Positions 36,567 through 45,565 are shown, counted from the first letter of the stretch. The stretch is 64,000 bases of DNA from Alkalihalobacillus trypoxylicola (GCF_001590785.1 NZ_LTAO01000012.1:310001-374000); one strand, 5' to 3'. Made by a program: numbers and translations. The notes: generated by a model not told the origin, from the letters alone.

Positions 36567-39353
36567 ATGAAGGAAGGTTACTTTTCGCTTGTTCTTCATG
36601 CTCACCTTCCTTATGTTTGTCATTTAGAGGAAGACCGATTAGAAGAACGTTGGGTATTTGAAGCATTAACTGAAACATATATTCCCTTAATTTGGGCTTT
36701 AGAATCAGCTCAGGTAAAAGGAGCGGTGACAATTTCTTTTTCACCTCCTCTAATGGAGATGCTAGCGGATCAAAGAATACAAGAGCGGTATTGGAAACAT
36801 CTAGAAAACACAGAGAAGCTGATTAAAAAAGAATTAGAACATACAGAAGAAAAGGAGCAACAAAGGCTGGTTGAATTTTATCAAAGCCGTTTTCATAAAA
36901 TAAAGACTTATTTTCGAAAATATAATCGGAATATTCTGAATGCTTATTGTGATCTTAAGGAAAAAAAACTGGTAACGTTAATGACTTCAGCTGCCACTCA
37001 TGCTTTCTTGCCTTATGTACAAAGTGAAGCTGGAGTGCGTTCCCAAATAAGAGAGGGTATTCGTTGCTTTGAAAAGCATTTTAATGAAAAGCCTTTAGGC
37101 TTTTGGTTGCCAGAATGTGCTTTTGCTCCAGGTATCGATAAAATTTTAGTAGAAGAGGGTATCCGCTATACCTTTGTTGACGAGCATGCGATATTAAGTG
37201 CTGATCCAAAACCAGATAAAGATAGTAGAGCGCCTATTTATTCACCACACGGATTAGTCATGTTTCCGAGGCATACAGCACTATCAAGTAAGGTTTGGAG
37301 TTCAACATTTGGCTATCCAGGTGATGTTGATTATCGAGAATTTTATCGAGATATCGGCTATGACAGAGATTGGAATTATATAAAGCCATTTGTACATCCA
37401 GAAGGCATTAGAGTGGATACGGGGCTCAAATTCAAAAGAGTAACCTCTCATGAGACGGAGGAGAAGGAGAATTATGTAAGAGAATGGGCGATGAACAAAG
37501 TCCAGCAACATTCCTACGATTATATTTACTCTATTAATGAAGAAGTAAACAAACATGGCGATCAACATTATCCACCCTATTTGATGGTCGCACCGTTTGA
37601 TGCAGAGCTTTTTGGACATTGGTGGTTTGAGGGGCCTGAATGGATTGAGGCACTGTTAACAAATGGAAAAGAATTGATATCCTTTATTACCCCAGAGGAG
37701 TTCGTTCATCGGCATTATTATGATTTTACAACCTCTCATCTTTCTTTTTCTACCTGGGGAAGGGACGGTTATGGTGAAGTATGGCTTAATGAAAAAAATG
37801 CTTTTCTTTATCGACATTATCACCAAATGGAGAGAAAGCTTATTCAGGCTCTTGCTCTTTTTTCAAATCCTCATCACGAACAGAAAAGGGCCATGCAGCA
37901 AATGGTTAGAGAATGGATGCTGGCAGTCAGTAGTGATTGGGCATTCATATTAGATAATCAGAGTGCTTCTCAATATGCAAACGAACGGTTTAGTGTACAT
38001 TTACAGCGATTTAATGACTTACAAGAAAAACTGTATACAGGTAAGTTAACTTCATCTTATTTAGAAGAAATGGAAAATCAATTTCCTTTTTTAATCGAGA
38101 TAGATGAGCAAATGTTCCTTTCTAAGCATGATCAGTATAGTCAAAAGAAGATTGATTATGAGCACAACCCAAATAAAGGAAAGAAAAAAATCCTAATGCT
38201 GTCGTGGGAGTTTCCTCCAATGATGGTTGGTGGACTTTCAAGGCATGTATTTGATTTAAGTAAGAAGCTCGTAAAAAAAGGTCATGAAGTACATGTCATT
38301 ACCACTCATATTGAGGGATATCCGGCTTATGAACGAAATCAGGATATTCACGTACATCGCATAAAATCCTATCAGCCAAAAGCAGAAAACTTTTTCGATT
38401 GGGTTGGAAGCTTAAATTTTGCTATGGTAGCAGCGGTTGAAAAGTTATCACGAGCGATAACCTTTGATATCATTCACGCACATGATTGGCTCGTTTGCGT
38501 AGCGGCAAAGTCGTTAAAGAAACAGCTTCAAAAGCCCCTTCTTGTGACCATACATGCTACGGAGCATGGAAGAAATCATGGCATTCATAACTCTTTGCAA
38601 TTTGATATTAATCAAAAGGAATGGGAGCTTACTTATGAAGCCGATCGACTAATCGTTTGTAGTCGCTATATGTATAAAGAGGTAATCGACATTTTCTCCT
38701 TACCAAAAGAAAAAATAGCCATTATTCCAAATGGTGTTGAGTATGAAAGCTTACAAAGGAATGAAATCAATCATACTCATCTTAATCAAACAATGACGGT
38801 TTTTTCGGTCGGTCGGATCGTAAAAGAGAAGGGATTTGAAACCATCATTTATGCAGCGGAAAAAATTAAGCATCAAAATCTGCCATTTACCTTCAAAATT
38901 GCAGGGAAAGGGCCAATGCTTGATTATTACCGCCAATTGATAAAGGAGAAAAATCTAGAGAATTATATAGACTTTCTTGGATTTGTTACAGATGAAGAAA
39001 GGAATAGAGCGTTTTTATCTTGTCATGCCGTCTTGTTTCCAAGCTTATATGAGCCCTTCGGTATTGTGGCATTAGAAGGGATGGCGGCAGGTAGACCAAC
39101 GATTGTATCGGATACGGGTGGTTTTGCAGATATCATTCGACATCGAGAAAATGGATTAAAAATGATACCAGGGCATGTGGATAGTTTAATCGATCAATTA
39201 CAGACTTTATATCATGATCCGTTATTAAGAGAGTCTCTAGTTGAAGAAGCTTTATATGAAGTACAGCACCAATATAATTGGGGTACTATTGCGGATCAAA
39301 CGTTAAAAGAAATGGAACAATGCTTATCAACTAATCTAATAGCAAAACCATAG
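36567..39353 (+). CDS. GH57 branching-enzyme-like / GT4 glycosyltransferase fusion
   Basis: A 928 aa fusion. Residues 1 to about 530 form a GH57 domain of the DUF1957 branching-enzyme type, with HAHLPYV at the start, a probable nucleophile E183 in WLPECAFAPG, and acid D345 in VAPFDAELFGHWW. Residues from about 541 form a GT-B fold glycosyltransferase (GT4), beginning ILMLSWEFPPMMVGGLSRHV, with IHAHDW, and EPFGIVALEGMAAG (the E-x7-E motif). Together they suggest synthesis and branching of an alpha-glucan or similar polymer from a nucleotide sugar. No signal peptide. Product is inferred. Confidence 0.88.
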   Translation: MKEGYFSLVLHAHLPYVCHLEEDRLEERWVFEALTETYIPLIWALESAQVKGAVTISFSPPLMEMLADQRIQERYWKHLENTEKLIKKELEHTEEKEQQRLVEFYQSRFHKIKTYFRKYNRNILNAYCDLKEKKLVTLMTSAATHAFLPYVQSEAGVRSQIREGIRCFEKHFNEKPLGFWLPECAFAPGIDKILVEEGIRYTFVDEHAILSADPKPDKDSRAPIYSPHGLVMFPRHTALSSKVWSSTFGYPGDVDYREFYRDIGYDRDWNYIKPFVHPEGIRVDTGLKFKRVTSHETEEKENYVREWAMNKVQQHSYDYIYSINEEVNKHGDQHYPPYLMVAPFDAELFGHWWFEGPEWIEALLTNGKELISFITPEEFVHRHYYDFTTSHLSFSTWGRDGYGEVWLNEKNAFLYRHYHQMERKLIQALALFSNPHHEQKRAMQQMVREWMLAVSSDWAFILDNQSASQYANERFSVHLQRFNDLQEKLYTGKLTSSYLEEMENQFPFLIEIDEQMFLSKHDQYSQKKIDYEHNPNKGKKKILMLSWEFPPMMVGGLSRHVFDLSKKLVKKGHEVHVITTHIEGYPAYERNQDIHVHRIKSYQPKAENFFDWVGSLNFAMVAAVEKLSRAITFDIIHAHDWLVCVAAKSLKKQLQKPLLVTIHATEHGRNHGIHNSLQFDINQKEWELTYEADRLIVCSRYMYKEVIDIFSLPKEKIAIIPNGVEYESLQRNEINHTHLNQTMTVFSVGRIVKEKGFETIIYAAEKIKHQNLPFTFKIAGKGPMLDYYRQLIKEKNLENYIDFLGFVTDEERNRAFLSCHAVLFPSLYEPFGIVALEGMAAGRPTIVSDTGGFADIIRHRENGLKMIPGHVDSLIDQLQTLYHDPLLRESLVEEALYEVQHQYNWGTIADQTLKEMEQCLSTNLIAKP

Positions 39354-39366
39354 AGGAGGCGGTAGT

Positions 39367-41766
39367 GTGAAAGGTGTCATTATGGCAGGTGGAAAAGGAA
39401 CAAGACTTAGACCTTTAACTTGTAACAGACCAAAACCAATGGTCCCATTATTAGAAAAGCCCGTTATGCAATATAGTATTGAGTGGTTAAAAAGATATGG
39501 AATTACCGAAATCGCTGTAACCATTCAATATTTACCTGATGAAATTAAAGATTATTTTGGGGATGGATCTGATTTTGGTGTGAAATTAACCTATTTTGAA
39601 GAAACGACACCTTTAGGCACTGCAGGAAGCGTCAAACAAGCGGAATCCTTTTTAGATGAACGATTTGTGGTTGTTAGTGGTGATGCGCTAACCGATTTTT
39701 CTTTAAGTGATAGCCTTGAATTTCACCATCAAAAAAATAGCTTAGTCACTATTTTAATGAAACAAGTGGAGGACCCTACAGAATTTGGCGTCATTATGAC
39801 GAACAAAGAACATGAAATTATTCGTTTTTTAGAAAAGCCAAATTGGAGTGAGGTATTTAGTGATACGGTGAATACTGGAATTTACATTATGGAGCCTGAA
39901 GTGTTTCATTATATTAAAGGAAATCAAATGGTAGATTTCAGTAAAGATGTTTTTCCTGAAATACTAAAATCGAATAAAAGATTTATGGGGTATCACGCAA
40001 AGGGCTATTGGTCTGATATCGGTAATATTGAGCAATATCGCCAAGCACAATTTGATATGTTGAATGGTAAAGTGAAGGTCGAACTACAAGGTAAGTTAAA
40101 AGGAGCTTCAACCTGGGTTGACCGTGAAAGCAACATTGAAGATGGGGTTGAATTGATTGAGCCTGTCTATATTGGTAAAAAAGTGAAAATCAAAAAAGGA
40201 GCAAAAATTGGTCCTTTTGCGGTAATTGGTTCACATACTATAGTCGATCATTTATCCTCGATTAAGCATTCCATTGTTTGGGATCATACTTATATAGGAA
40301 AACAGAATGAAATAAGAGGGGTAACGATTTGTGAACAGACGCAAACTCATGCCAATGCTCAAATGTATGAAGGAGCAATCATTGGCTCGCATGTTCACAT
40401 TGATGAAAGAGTGACGATAAGACCTGATGTTAAGCTTTGGCCATATAAAAAAATTCTAGCAGGATTAACCGTTTCTCAATCTTTAGTTTGGAATGAAAGA
40501 AAAGTAGTGAATTCTCTTTTTAAAGGACATCGACTTGAGGGTACGGCTAATGTAGAGATGACACCAGACTTTGTTTCAAAGGTAGGTTTAGCATTTGGTG
40601 GGTTAGTAAAAAAAGATAAAAACATCTATTTAGCCGCAGACGGTCATGCCTTCTCCAATTTATTAAAGCTATCGATCTCGCAAAGCATTCAGGCGACAGG
40701 AAAGGATATTCGTGATATTGGAAAAACAGCCCTGCCCATTTTCCGTGCAGTTGTAGAGCATGAAAAAGGGGCTGGTGGTCTGTTCATAAAGGTGGATGAG
40801 GAAAATCCAAGAAATATAACACTCGAGTTTTATGGGGAGAAGGGATTACCTCTTCACTCTAAGGAAATACGTGAAATGGAAAAAGCGATAGCTTCAGACT
40901 CTTATCACTTAGCATCGTATGAAGATGTAGGAGGATACGCAAGAGAGATAGCAGCAGAACAACAGTATATTAATCGATTAACCTCTGCTATTGAGGTCAG
41001 TCCTATTCGCAATCGTTCATGGAAAATAGCAATCATTGAAAAAGGAAACGTTGAAGCGATTCAGCTTTTATTTCATACTTTAAATGCGCATATTGTGACA
41101 GCTCCTTCGACTTTTTCAGAAGAAGAGTTTTCTCAATTTGTTGTGTCACATCATGCAGATATTGGCTTTATATTTGACCAAAATTTAGAATTTGTAAAAT
41201 TATTTGCTCATGATGGTTCTAAGGTTAAGGAAGAGGAACAAATGGCTTTGTTTGTCTATCTAGAGTTACTAAAGGGAGAGAGAGATACAGTTGCCATCCC
41301 TATCTATCAAGGTGAAACACTTGAAAAGTTTGCGGCTAGCTTTGAAAAGCAGGTTGTGCGTACGAAATTGACAAGAAGGTTAATAATGGAGGCAGAAGGT
41401 ACCGTTCAAGTCTGTTCATTTGATGCTATTTATGCAGTTAGCCAATTATTGAACACATTGACCATCCATTCACGATCTTTAACGGATGTTGTGATAGCTT
41501 TACCAATTGAAACGATTTATCGAGAAGAAGTGACGTGCCACATCGAAAAAAAAGGCATGGTTATGCGTAAATTAATGGAATTATTTAAAGGAAAGCAATT
41601 AGAAATGTCAGAGGGCTTAAAAGTTTCTCATCAGGAAGGAGGTTGGACATTCATTGTACCTTCTCAGGATGAACCCATTTTTACCATTTACTCAAAAGCA
41701 CCAGAACTCATTATGGCCAAACGCTTTACCCAAAAATACGTGGAAGAAATTAAACAAATCAAGTAG
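39367..41766 (+). CDS. Nucleotidyltransferase / phosphomannomutase-like fusion
   Basis: A 799 aa protein. Residues 1-235 are a nucleotidyltransferase (GVIMAGGKGTRLRPLT, NTGIYIMEPEV), about 250-360 a left-handed beta-helix with hexapeptide repeats, and about 375-785 a phosphohexomutase-like region. The latter begins SLFKGHRLEGTANVEMTP where active enzymes have GTxGxRG, and has LAADGHAFS where a TxSHNP phosphoserine loop is expected, so the mutase half may be inactive. It would supply or sense a nucleotide sugar for the GT4 enzyme upstream, 13 bp away. Such fusions are usually labelled mannose-1-phosphate guanylyltransferase. Confidence 0.82.
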   Translation: MKGVIMAGGKGTRLRPLTCNRPKPMVPLLEKPVMQYSIEWLKRYGITEIAVTIQYLPDEIKDYFGDGSDFGVKLTYFEETTPLGTAGSVKQAESFLDERFVVVSGDALTDFSLSDSLEFHHQKNSLVTILMKQVEDPTEFGVIMTNKEHEIIRFLEKPNWSEVFSDTVNTGIYIMEPEVFHYIKGNQMVDFSKDVFPEILKSNKRFMGYHAKGYWSDIGNIEQYRQAQFDMLNGKVKVELQGKLKGASTWVDRESNIEDGVELIEPVYIGKKVKIKKGAKIGPFAVIGSHTIVDHLSSIKHSIVWDHTYIGKQNEIRGVTICEQTQTHANAQMYEGAIIGSHVHIDERVTIRPDVKLWPYKKILAGLTVSQSLVWNERKVVNSLFKGHRLEGTANVEMTPDFVSKVGLAFGGLVKKDKNIYLAADGHAFSNLLKLSISQSIQATGKDIRDIGKTALPIFRAVVEHEKGAGGLFIKVDEENPRNITLEFYGEKGLPLHSKEIREMEKAIASDSYHLASYEDVGGYAREIAAEQQYINRLTSAIEVSPIRNRSWKIAIIEKGNVEAIQLLFHTLNAHIVTAPSTFSEEEFSQFVVSHHADIGFIFDQNLEFVKLFAHDGSKVKEEEQMALFVYLELLKGERDTVAIPIYQGETLEKFAASFEKQVVRTKLTRRLIMEAEGTVQVCSFDAIYAVSQLLNTLTIHSRSLTDVVIALPIETIYREEVTCHIEKKGMVMRKLMELFKGKQLEMSEGLKVSHQEGGWTFIVPSQDEPIFTIYSKAPELIMAKRFTQKYVEEIKQIK

Positions 41767-42424
41767 TAATCAGCAGTATTGGAAAAAAAGCTATCCTCAT
41801 TTACAGCCTAATCTTACATTTTATTTACCTCAAACCCATCTAAAAATGGAGACGGGGTTATGGGTGAATCATGAATGTACATGGCTTAATGAAGAGGAGT
41901 GGATTATTTCTGTTGGAATCAATCAAACCAATACATGGGTTAGAAGTACAGCCTATCATAAAAAATGGAAAATCCATTTAAATTTTAGAGATTATTGGAT
42001 GAAAAATAGAAATACGTTTATTCGAGAATTCGAAGTCAGTAATCAAGGAGAAGCTGAAAAAAATATTCAACTATTGATTCATTCGTTTTCTTTTAAAGGT
42101 CAAGATACTCATGATGCAACCACCTACTACTCTGCTAAAAACGAAGCATTAATTCATTATAAAAAAAACCGATATTCCTTATTTAGTGCAAGCCTAGAGC
42201 CATCTCAGTTTTTATTTTGTAGTGCAGGTAGCATCCGCAAAATTTGGGACGGAGAAAAAGGGAAGTTATTGTATATGCCTCTATATTCAGATGGTCAAGA
42301 AAGCCTCATTTCAATGCCTATGACGATTCAACCTAACGAACAGAAAAAAGGAAGGGTATGGGGGATTACTGACCATTGCTTGTTGAAAATATTACGAGAG
42401 CATCTATATGTTCAAGCAAATTAG
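41669..42424 (+). CDS. Solitary GH15-type N-terminal beta-sandwich protein
   Basis: The frame encodes a domain resembling the N-terminal beta-sandwich of GH15 glucoamylase-like enzymes: NLTFYLPQ, WLNEEEWIISVG, FIREFEVSNQGEAEKNIQLL, then HDATTYYSAKNEALIHYKKNRYSLFS. The frame stops at 42424 with no catalytic barrel. The start is unresolved: after the previous gene ends at 41766 the frame has no start before the conserved region, so ATG 41669 (or TTG 41654) must be used, overlapping by about 100 bp, or a frameshift joins it to the previous gene. Coordinates are therefore approximate. Confidence 0.6.
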   Translation: MNPFLPFTQKHQNSLWPNALPKNTWKKLNKSSSNQQYWKKSYPHLQPNLTFYLPQTHLKMETGLWVNHECTWLNEEEWIISVGINQTNTWVRSTAYHKKWKIHLNFRDYWMKNRNTFIREFEVSNQGEAEKNIQLLIHSFSFKGQDTHDATTYYSAKNEALIHYKKNRYSLFSASLEPSQFLFCSAGSIRKIWDGEKGKLLYMPLYSDGQESLISMPMTIQPNEQKKGRVWGITDHCLLKILREHLYVQAN

Positions 42425-42445
42425 CATGCTGTAAAGAAAAAATAC

Positions 42446-42474
42446 TTGATTGTAAGAGGTAGTTTTGCTAATAT
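42446..42474 (+). promoter_or_regulatory. Promoter of rpmG
   Basis: TTGATT (42446) and TAATAT (42469) with a 17-bp spacer and an extended -10 TGC, 40 bp ahead of rpmG. Confidence 0.65.
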
Positions 42475-42513
42475 AGAAAAGTATGAAGATTGCATAGTTT
42501 GGAGGGATAATAA

Positions 42514-42663
42514 ATGCGCGTACAAGTCACTCTTGCTTGCACTGAGACAGGCGACCGTAACTATATTACTACAAAAAATAAACGTACGAATCCTGAGCGT
42601 ATCGAGCTTAAGAAATACAGCCCAAGATTAAAGAAACACACGCTTCACCGTGAAACAAAATAA
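42514..42663 (+). CDS. rpmG: 50S ribosomal protein L33, cysteine-free form
   Basis: A 49 aa ribosomal protein: [17 protein letters not shown] at the start, [20 protein letters not shown] at the end. It lacks the two CxxC pairs that bind zinc, so it is the C-minus paralogue used when zinc is scarce or constitutively. GGAGGG precedes the ATG by 7 nt. The gene has its own promoter and terminator and lies upstream of yqgN as in B. subtilis (rpmGA). Confidence 0.97.
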   Translation: MRVQVTLACTETGDRNYITTKNKRTNPERIELKKYSPRLKKHTLHRETK

Positions 42664-42692
42664 GCAGCTGGTTTCCAACCTGCTTATTTTTT
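42662..42692 (+). terminator. Terminator after rpmG
   Basis: AAGCA and GGTT pair with AACC and TGCTT around a short loop, then ATTTTTT; overlaps the rpmG stop codon. Confidence 0.8.
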
Positions 42693-42718
42693 CACATATG
42701 CTAAATAGGAAATGAAAC

Positions 42719-42750
42719 ATACTCCCTTAATTTATTTATGGGAGTATTTT
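42719..42750 (+). terminator. Second hairpin between rpmG and yqgN
   Basis: ATACTCCC and GGGAGTAT form a perfect 8-bp stem followed by TTTTTAA. It lies just upstream of yqgN and could attenuate readthrough. Confidence 0.6.
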
Positions 42751-42784
42751 TAATGAAATAAAAGCAGTGGTTTGGGGTGGTCTC

Positions 42785-43351
42785 ATGAACGAAAAAAAAT
42801 GGGTAAGAGAACGAATTAAAAGTAAGTTATCTCTTCTTGAAAGCGAAAAAAGAACTTCATATAATCAAGGAATATTACAACAATTACAGCAATTAGATGA
42901 ATGGAAATCCGCTAACACGATTGCTACACCGATTTCGTTTCGAGATGAAGTCGATACATATGAGCTTTTAACTAAAGCCTGGGAACAAAATAAAACAATC
43001 GCGATACCAAAAACCGATTTTTCGACAAAGGAAATGAGCTTTCATGTTATAACTTCCTTAAAGGAGCTAGAGTACACAAAATTGGGTCTTTTAGAACCTA
43101 GAAGCGAGGAATACAGAGTTACATCAAGTGAAATCGATTTAATGATCGTACCTGGCCTTGCTTTTTCTAAAGAAAATGGAACAAGATTAGGATACGGAGG
43201 GGGTTTTTATGATCGTTATTTGAATGATTATACAGGACCTAAAATTTCATTAGCCTTTCCTTTTCAAGTGATTCCAACTGTACCAAGTGAAAAGCATGAT
43301 GTAAAAGTAGATAAAATTGTTTGTCCTCTTCAAGTTATAACTTATAAATGA
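42785..43351 (+). CDS. yqgN: 5-formyltetrahydrofolate cyclo-ligase
   Basis: Converts 5-formyl-THF to 5,10-methenyl-THF using ATP. The 188 aa protein has the nucleotide-binding FRDEVDT region, IDLMIVPGLAF and RLGYGGGFYDRYL, the family signature. The ATG at 42785 follows GGGGTGG; an in-frame start at 42767 lies before it. The TGA stop codon is part of the first 20 bp of the downstream tandem repeat element (43348), so an insertion may have set the present C-terminus. Confidence 0.93.
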   Translation: MNEKKWVRERIKSKLSLLESEKRTSYNQGILQQLQQLDEWKSANTIATPISFRDEVDTYELLTKAWEQNKTIAIPKTDFSTKEMSFHVITSLKELEYTKLGLLEPRSEEYRVTSSEIDLMIVPGLAFSKENGTRLGYGGGFYDRYLNDYTGPKISLAFPFQVIPTVPSEKHDVKVDKIVCPLQVITYK

Positions 43352-43847
43352 GTGAATTTCATCATTGTTCTATAAGTAAACGAAACCGAAATCTATGCTA
43401 AAAATGTCTTGAATGTTTGCGAATTAACTCGTAGATTGAAACGGTAGGTAGTGACTCCCAAAGGATGAGCGCAGTCTGAAAACCACTCTGACGAAGCTCC
43501 GTATAGTCAGAGTTAGCTGAAGACAAGCCCTTGGGGAAATATCTACCTAAATTGAAAATCAAAAACCTAATCGTTCTCATTAAAAGACAGAGATGATGAA
43601 ATGGGTTTTAGTAATTCAAACAGACCATTCATTATAAATATGTCTTGAATGTTTGTTCATTCACTTGTTGATTGAAATGGTAGGTAGTGACTCCCAAAGG
43701 ATCAGCGCAGTCTGAAGATCCACTCTGACGAAGCACTGCGTAGTCGGAGTTAGCTGAAGACAAGCCCTTGGGAAAGCATCTACCTAAAGTGAAAATCAAA
43801 AACCTTTCGGTTCGATTTATAAAATAGGAATGATGAAATTGATTCAA
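43348..43847. repeat. Family B tandem composite element C1
   Basis: A 500-bp non-coding element between yqgN and the ThiF-like gene. It begins ATGAGTGAATTTCATCATTG and ends AATGATGAAATTGATTC, sharing a 12-bp inverted repeat AATTTCATCATT. It carries two copies (43434-43563 and 43668-43800) of a roughly 130-nt palindromic unit. A right-end-like segment (GATGATGAAATG near 43593) lies between the units, as if two elements had fused. The same arrangement recurs at 55643-56092. Frames across it are not genes. Confidence 0.85.
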
Positions 43848-43978
43848 ATAAGAGCGAACAAAAAATAATCATTCATTTTAAGTGATGGTTATTTTCAACT
43901 AGCGCATTTTTGTTTTCTCGTTTTCGGGATACTGATAAAATAAAATGAAAGAAACTTCTGGATAGGAGAGAACTATAT

Positions 43979-44995
43979 ATGGACCAAAGCTTTGAACGTT
44001 ATTCAAGACAATTACTTTTTCCAGGCATTGGAGAAGAAGGACAGCTTCGTCTTTCGAAAGCAAGAATTTTAATTGTAGGAGTGGGCGCTTTAGGAACTGT
44101 TCTTGCTAATCATTTAGTTCGTGCAGGTGTTGGGTTTGTCCGTTTAGCTGACCGTGATTATGTAGAAAGTAGTAATCTACAAAGACAAATGCTTTTTGAT
44201 GAGGCAGATGTTGAAGCTTCTTTACCAAAAGCAATTGCGGCAAAAAAACGATTAGAGACTATTAACTCATCGATTGAGATAGAAGCGATTGTCACAGATG
44301 TTAATCAAGACAATATTGAACAACTAATAGAGGGTGTAGATTTAGTTTTAGACGGGACGGATAATTTTTCGACACGCTTTTTACTAAATGATAGCTGCTT
44401 TAAACATCAAATTCCATTTGTGTACGGGGGAGCAGTGAGCTCTAGGGGAATGTCTGCATTATTTATTCCTAACGAAACACCCTGTCTTAGATGTTTTATC
44501 GATCATGGTGACACACAAGGTCAAACCTGTGACACGATAGGAGTGATTAGTCCTGTTGTTGATATCGTAGCTTCCTATCAAAGCGTAGAAGCCATTAAAT
44601 ACTTAGTAGGAGCTACCGATAAATTGCGTGGTTCCTTAAAAACATTTGATATATGGCATAATCAGCAGTATGAATTGAAGATGAAAGATAGTAAAGCCAA
44701 TTGTCCGGTTTGTCATCATCAAGAATATCCCGCTTTGACTAAGGATTTTGACGAGGTTGTCTCTTTATGTGGGAGAGAAACGATTCAAATTAAACGAAAA
44801 GAAAAGCTTGATCTTAAAGCGTGGGCAGAAACCTTAAAAAAAGTAGCGGACGTTACGGAAACGCCATTTTTATTAAGAGCGACACTTGATGAAGGAGAAA
44901 AATTGGTGCTGTTTCCAGATGGACGAGTATTAATTCAAGGTACAGATGACATGGTAAGAGCCAAAACGCTTTTTAGTAGATATATAGGGAACTAA
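43979..44995 (+). CDS. thiF: ThiF/MoeB-type E1-like adenylyltransferase
   Basis: Adenylates the C-terminal Gly-Gly of ThiS and/or MoaD for sulfur transfer in thiamine or molybdopterin synthesis. The 338 aa protein has an ATP-binding GVGALGT near residue 34, NLQRQ, DGTDNFSTR, the catalytic-cysteine region TCDTIGV, and a zinc site with CLRC and CPVC. The last 85 residues form a non-rhodanese C-terminal extension with FPDGRVLIQGT. GGAGAG precedes the ATG. The thi operon at 57.6 kb has thiS but no thiF, so this enzyme probably serves it; MoeB activity is possible. Confidence 0.88.
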   Translation: MDQSFERYSRQLLFPGIGEEGQLRLSKARILIVGVGALGTVLANHLVRAGVGFVRLADRDYVESSNLQRQMLFDEADVEASLPKAIAAKKRLETINSSIEIEAIVTDVNQDNIEQLIEGVDLVLDGTDNFSTRFLLNDSCFKHQIPFVYGGAVSSRGMSALFIPNETPCLRCFIDHGDTQGQTCDTIGVISPVVDIVASYQSVEAIKYLVGATDKLRGSLKTFDIWHNQQYELKMKDSKANCPVCHHQEYPALTKDFDEVVSLCGRETIQIKRKEKLDLKAWAETLKKVADVTETPFLLRATLDEGEKLVLFPDGRVLIQGTDDMVRAKTLFSRYIGN

Positions 44996-45042
44996 AGGAA
45001 ACATTCAGTCACAACGCAAATTTTTCCGAGCCTTCAAGAAAG

Positions 45043-45341
45043 AGACTTAGACAAAAGCTGTTTTTAAATAGTTCTTGTAGCAAAACTCGAAATGATTTGT
45101 AATGGATGCAACATAAATAGCGAACAATGAACCCTCTTTCTTTTCACAAGAAGGAGGGTTCATTTGGGTTTATTTTTTTTATGAAAGGCGAAATCTAGCG
45201 GTAGATGAAGTGGCCATGCCGGTATCCACTTATTTTAATGAAATAGTTCCTGCGTCAACCCACCAGCGCTGAGTGTCTTGGGGGAGCGCAGCCACGTACC
45301 TAACATGTGTGGAGTTTTTCGTACCATGTATTCTCCTGGCT
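45043..45341 (+). repeat. Family A dispersed repeat, copy A5
   Basis: A 299-bp copy in the 570-bp gap between thiF-like and nhaC (same orientation). The left end GACTTAGACAAAAGC is a changed form of the usual end. A hairpin near 45129-45160 (AACCCTCTTTCTT and its partner) and the core (GGCCATGCCGGTATCCACTT; GTGTCTTGGGGGAGC) are present. It is the only copy not between convergent genes; it would end the thiF-like transcript. Confidence 0.75.
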
Positions 45342-45446
45342 TCTTACCTTTTTGCGTTGAATGGTGATATGCCTCACACCTCGAATAGGCTGTTCTATTA
45401 ATTTATTGCTAAAAAAGCTTAAGAATTGCGACTATTTGCATGACTA

Positions 45447-45475
45447 TTGACGAAATGAGTTAGCTGTAGTTAAAT
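45447..45475 (+). promoter_or_regulatory. Promoter of nhaC
   Basis: TTGACG (45447) and TTAAAT (45470) with a 17-bp spacer, 90 bp ahead of the nhaC start. The rest of the gap between 45342 and 45565 shows no other signal. Confidence 0.45.
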
Positions 45476-45565
45476 AGCATGTAGTCATTATCACTTTAGT
45501 AGATAAAAGCTTAAAAGCATAAAAGTACGAAAGTGAAAAGGGATTTTAGCGAGGAGAAGAATAAA

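Noticed and set aside
36508-36744. Minus-strand 78 aa frame inside the GH57 gene
   Set aside because: Shadow of the strongly supported GH57 coding frame.
43398-43847. Minus-strand frames in C1 sharing a peptide like FPKGLSSANSDY
   Set aside because: They arise because the repeat unit is conserved; the DNA is palindromic, no ribosome binding site is present, and the same peptide occurs in the C2 units in the same way.
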